DNA of 59,518 nt from Aquincolibacterium sp041674705. Lineage in GTDB: Bacteria > Omnitrophota > Omnitrophia > Omnitrophales > Aquincolibacteriaceae. A program made the position numbers and the translations under genes. The stretch spans positions 1-59,518 of the forward strand of contig JBAYVF010000011.1 in assembly GCA_041674705.1 (NCBI GenBank), read 5' to 3'. Below the pieces are notes generated by a model. That model did no database searches. It saw only the letters and a list, made by a program, of their open reading frames with translations, and was not told where the DNA came from. Positions 57,081 through 59,518 of this stretch are shown one piece after another (position 1 is the stretch's first letter; every line of letters starts with the position of its first letter).

Positions 57081-57357
57081 GCGCGCCTCCTTGGATTACC
57101 GGTTCGCTATTGGACTACGGCAACGTACTTGCCCCTGCCATTTTTTGAAAGAATGGATGGGCAAGTACAGCACTGGCCTCCAGTATAAACTTAATGAAAG
57201 CCAGGCGATGCCCGTTTTGTCTTACGACGCCCCAATTCTCCATCTTCTTTTTTTGGGTGAATTGGGTTGTCCTAGCCACCCTCAAATTTTAATTAAGGCC
57301 AAGGCTACAGTTTCCAGTTTTCGACTTCTGTCTTTTTCGCGTTATCGTTGCCTGGCG
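57081..57357. other. Intergenic region with hairpins
   Basis: No gene. GTACTTGCCC...GGGCAAGTAC (57124-57168) makes a hairpin, as do CCCCAATTC...GAATTGGG (57231-57270) and AGCCAGGCGATG...CGTTGCCTGGCG (57198, 57346). The CCCCAATTCTCC words resemble a part of 39014-39052. Confidence 0.45.
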
Positions 57358-57705
57358 TCATGTCCCCAGTCCGAGACTTATTTTGATAGCGTGATCCACC
57401 CGTTCCAGATAAATCCTCGGAAGATGTCCTATCTTTTTTTCCACCCGTTTTTTGTCGAGTGTCCGGATCTGCGACAAAAGCACGGTGGAATTTTCCTTCA
57501 GACCGCTCACGGCCCGTGGAATAGACACATTGGTCGGATATTCTTTTGAGAAATTCCGGGTGGTCATGGGAGCCACAATGACCGTAGGGGCGAATTCGTT
57601 ACCGATATCATTCTGGATGACGACAACGGGCCGGCGCCCCGATTGCTCCGAACCCCGCGTGGGGTCCAGATCCACCCAGAAAAGATCCCCTCGCTTAATC
57701 GACAT
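57358..57705 (-). CDS. Type II toxin, MazF/PemK-family mRNA endonuclease
   Basis: A 115-residue toxin. MSIKRGDLFWVDLDPTRGSEQSGRRPVVVIQND is the usual start with the active-site Arg, followed by VIVAPMTTRNF and STVLLSQIRTLDKKRVEKKIGHL. MazF toxins cut RNA at short sites. The start ATG 57705 is set by the motif; it overlaps the antitoxin gene by 11 bases, so the two are translated together. Confidence 0.95.
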   Translation of the reverse strand: MSIKRGDLFWVDLDPTRGSEQSGRRPVVVIQNDIGNEFAPTVIVAPMTTRNFSKEYPTNVSIPRAVSGLKENSTVLLSQIRTLDKKRVEKKIGHLPRIYLERVDHAIKISLGLGT

Positions 57706-57940
57706 ATTTAAGCGACTCCTTGTCGAGGGCTTTGAATTCTTCCGCGATAGACCCCGCCTCGTCCGCGATCTCCAAGTAACCCTCTTTAAGCAGATCTTGC
57801 ATGACACCTCGCCTTTTCAATTTCAAATAGACACGCACCGCTTTCTGGATGAGCGTACTCCGCTTCGTATGTTCCAGCTTGGCTTCCTCATCAAGCTCCT
57901 GACGCAACGTCTCCGGAAAAGTGATACTCAAATGTTCCAT
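57695..57940 (-). CDS. Ribbon-helix-helix antitoxin of the MazF toxin
   Basis: An 81-residue protein. The first half is a ribbon-helix-helix DNA-binding domain (LSITFPETLRQELDEEAKLEHTKRSTLIQKAVRVYL); the acidic C-terminal half (YLEIADEAGSIAEEFKALDKES) should block the toxin. It is upstream of the toxin gene and overlaps it by 11 bases, the normal order. A palindrome over the probable -10 box (57964-57984) is a likely operator. Confidence 0.93.
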   Translation of the reverse strand: MEHLSITFPETLRQELDEEAKLEHTKRSTLIQKAVRVYLKLKRRGVMQDLLKEGYLEIADEAGSIAEEFKALDKESLKYVD

Positions 57941-57963
57941 CCCAAGGCCTCCCCAGGTTGTTT

Positions 57964-57984
57964 GTGCATACCTTGAGTATACAC
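57964..57984 (-). promoter_or_regulatory. Toxin-antitoxin operator/promoter
   Basis: GTGCATAC-cttga-GTATACAC is inverted in 7 of 8 positions. On the minus strand TATACT, a good -10, lies within it, 24 bases or so before the ATG region of the antitoxin. Consistent with autoregulation. Confidence 0.6.
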
Positions 57985-58086
57985 CATACTATGTATTTTT
58001 TCCATCGGAGGCTCAAAATTTGAGGCTACCATAAATATTATATAAAATCAATATTTTTTTATTTTAAAAGAATTTTTTACTTTTAC

Positions 58087-58239
58087 TCACTTGGCATCTT
58101 GCGATGGAGGGCGCTGAGAAGGTTTTTCGGTTGCCGTAACGGGGGTGGAAATGTCGCTCAAATAATCCCGCAGGAAAGACAAGGACGGAACGCGCTGACA
58201 TCAATCGCTTTCTTTTTCGGGGTTCTTCGAGAGGACCAT
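58087..58239 (-). pseudogene. Short frame with an internal TGA, similar to the response-regulator N-terminal segment
   Basis: The ATG at 58239 overlaps the stop of the prepilin gene (TAATG). The frame reads 12 codons, then TGA at 58203-58201, then continues open for 37 codons to TGA at 58089-58087. The second part contains SFLRDYLSDISTPVTATEKP, close to SFLRDYFSDTPASISVAEEP of the gene at 56301-57080, and the DNA of the core is nearly identical too. It looks like a duplicated and broken gene end rather than a coding gene. Confidence 0.5.
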
Positions 58240-58628
58240 TATTTAGGTTTGAAAGGATGGGACGCGGACTGGTCCCAGGTTCCGTCCATATTTAAAATGA
58301 TCGTATTCCCGGCGAAGGTGCCGCCGCCAATGCGCTGGGCGGTAGTGGCATTCATTCCAGTGTTGAACGCATAATTGAACTTCGGGTTAGGCGCGGCATT
58401 AGGATCATCAATATCAAGATCGGTCAAAGTAGCCGTGTAGGAAGAATTTTCGAGAAGGTAGGCCGCCTCAGCTTGACGGATGGCGGAAAGCATCGCGACC
58501 GCTTCGGCAACCACCCCCCGCTCACTTTGACCTGAAAAACGCGGGATCATAAGCGCCGCCAGCACGGCAAGGACGACCACCGTGACCAGGATCTCCGTCA
58601 GCGTAAAACCCTTTTTCGCTCTCATCAT
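58239..58628 (-). CDS. Type IV prepilin-like protein (pseudopilin)
   Basis: A 129-residue protein with a classic class III signal: short basic leader, then GFTLTEILVTVVVLAVLAALMIP, with cleavage after Gly and Glu at +5. The rest is a small globular head (EAEAAYLLENSSYTATLTDLDID, ending NMDGTWDQSASHPFKPK) typical of the minor pilins of many uncultured bacteria. Either of two adjacent ATGs could start it; GGGGGA, part of a TTAACGGGGG motif, is the ribosome site. A type IV pilus or type II secretion role follows from the family. Confidence 0.93.
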   Translation of the reverse strand: MMRAKKGFTLTEILVTVVVLAVLAALMIPRFSGQSERGVVAEAVAMLSAIRQAEAAYLLENSSYTATLTDLDIDDPNAAPNPKFNYAFNTGMNATTAQRIGGGTFAGNTIILNMDGTWDQSASHPFKPK

Positions 58629-58682
58629 GGCTTATTCCCCCGTTAAAATTGCCGCACTTTCCAAAGACCCGCTGCCTATATT

Positions 58683-58846
58683 TTAAAATCCCAAAAACCA
58701 AGATCCAAACACCAAGCAAATTTCAATATCCAATCACCAAAATTATTTTAGTTCTTGCTCTTCATCCAAGAGGTTTATTTGGAATTTGATTCTTGGCCCT
58801 TGGTATTTGTTTGGTTCTTGCATCTTGGATTTTGAATTTTATTTCT
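58683..58846. repeat. CCAAG/CTTGG word repeat block
   Basis: CCCAAAAACCAAGATCC, ACACCAAGCAAATTTC, then TTGGCCCTTGGTATTTG, TTGGTTCTTGCATCTTGG, in both orientations, between two prepilin genes. Confidence 0.6.
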
Positions 58847-59299
58847 TTACGCTTGGCAGGCGACGATCACGAACGTGCCGTCAAAACCTTCCGTCGTCAC
58901 AGGCTTATACGACCCCAAACAGGCGTAGGCTCCGGTTTCAATATCGATCCGGATGCCATTTCCCGCCTCCATGGCCTGACAGGCTCCGTCCGCCGGCCGG
59001 CATTCATAATCAAATCCGACGCTGGCTTCCACGTTCGGAAGTTTCATCGAGTTCCATCCTTCGGAGTAGATCATTTTTCCGTCACTTCTCTTCGCGGAGA
59101 CGTACTTGTACTCCTGAGTGGACTGCTGATAAGCCGTCTCAGCGCGGCGGAGCATCACGAGCACTTTCTGCGCGTCCGTCAGATTCGCGCGAAACACCTG
59201 CTCCGGCGCCGGTCTGGCATGGAAGAAAAAGATCCCGGCCGCGGCCGCGGCAAGAATAAGAACGAGGATAACGATTGTGGAGATCGTGGAAGTCTTCAT
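58847..59299 (-). CDS. Pilin-like protein with atypical leader
   Basis: A 150-residue protein with an N-terminal hydrophobic helix (STIVILVLILAAAAAGIFFF) but without the GFTLxE cleavage motif, so it may be a membrane-anchored relative rather than a processed pilin. After it comes an amphipathic helix (LTDAQKVLVMLRRAETAYQQST) and a small head with Cys residues (FDYECRPADGACQAME, AYACLGSY, VACQA). GGA lies 5 bases before ATG 59299. It sits between two prepilin-like genes and probably belongs to the same surface system. Confidence 0.75.
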   Translation of the reverse strand: MKTSTISTIVILVLILAAAAAGIFFFHARPAPEQVFRANLTDAQKVLVMLRRAETAYQQSTQEYKYVSAKRSDGKMIYSEGWNSMKLPNVEASVGFDYECRPADGACQAMEAGNGIRIDIETGAYACLGSYKPVTTEGFDGTFVIVACQA

Positions 59300-59397
59300 T
59301 TTTCCGCTGGCCTCACGTTTGCCTTGCACCTAGGACACAAGGAAAAAACAAACCCACTCGCTGAAAAATCCGTCCTTAAATGATCGGCGTTGTTCTT

Positions 59398-59517
59398 CTA
59401 TGCTGTGCAGCTAACGTTGACACCACCCGATGCGACTGGCGTATAGCCATTGCAAGTAATCGCTCCGGTCTGTATATTCATCGAAATGTTCTTACTTGTA
59501 TTACTTACTCTTATCGC
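59398..59517 (-). CDS. C-terminal end of a pilin-like protein, cut by the window end
   Basis: Only the last 39 residues are present. NISMNIQTGAITCNGYTPV and VNVSCTA resemble the C-terminal strand pair with a Cys pair of type IV pilin-like heads. The upstream part lies beyond the window. It precedes two other pilin-like genes on the same strand. Confidence 0.6.
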   Translation of the reverse strand, partial: AIRVSNTSKNISMNIQTGAITCNGYTPVASGGVNVSCTA

Positions 59518-59518
59518 A

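Noticed and set aside
58201..58203. Recoded TGA (selenocysteine or glycine) in the short frame after the prepilin gene.
   Set aside because: Other genes use TGA as a normal stop, for example ilvD and the four-helix-bundle gene, and I see no SECIS-like hairpin just downstream.
26888..58846. Reading the word-repeat blocks as CRISPR arrays.
   Set aside because: Units are short, vary in sequence, occur in both orientations and have no regular spacers; no cas genes are present.

Overview
The window looks like part of a draft genome of an uncultured anaerobic bacterium. Oxygen and nitric-oxide defence (flavodiiron protein, hybrid cluster protein), NADP-type glutamate dehydrogenase, glycogen turnover, tandem prepilins and a dense set of sensor kinases fit a free-living anaerobe. 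The style of the intergenic DNA (many nested palindromes and word repeats) and of the prepilin genes makes me think of Omnitrophota or a relative, but no rRNA or marker gene here proves this. Nearly all genes are on the minus strand, so transcription runs from high to low coordinates.

Layout. 1-8.2 kb: cold-shock protein, nitroreductase, a nadA-ilvD-flavodiiron group, a TYW1-like radical SAM protein, and hcp with its Rrf2 regulator. 8.2-14.2 kb: a signalling operon (PocR/PAS kinase, receiver, GAF-ANTAR protein) directly upstream of gdhA, whose long leader contains an intrinsic terminator. 14.3-20.2 kb: MFS transporter, glycogen phosphorylase, GH13 amylase, and between the last two a structured palindromic element. 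20.3-28.4 kb: REC-PAS-GGDEF-EAL protein, a secreted orphan, two tRNAs, an MMPL exporter and small genes among dispersed repeats. 28.5-29.1 kb: a nucleotidyltransferase with its own palindromic operator.

29.1-40.6 kb is the most striking region. An SRPBCC domain fused to a cyanobacterial-type long-chain acyl-ACP reductase (AAR, a fatty-aldehyde producer) is followed on the same strand by four membrane-bound sensor histidine kinases and a response-regulator receiver domain fused to an intact aldehyde dehydrogenase. The receiver-ALDH is the only receiver protein in the cluster. I propose a fatty-aldehyde (or fatty-acid-derived) circuit in which the kinases control an enzyme that consumes or makes the aldehyde.

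40.7-41.1 kb holds a second copy of the structured element seen at 18.3 kb. The two share conserved primary sequence with compensatory stem changes, which points to a real RNA family. 41.2-53 kb: a secreted carbohydrate-binding protein, a HAMP membrane protein and a tripartite efflux system with two RND pumps. 53-59.5 kb: an XRE-cupin regulator, a GH144-like glucanase with a CBM9-like tail, a four-helix-bundle protein, an atypical response regulator, a MazF-type toxin-antitoxin pair and three prepilin-like genes, the last cut by the window end. The first gene (cold shock) is cut by the window start.
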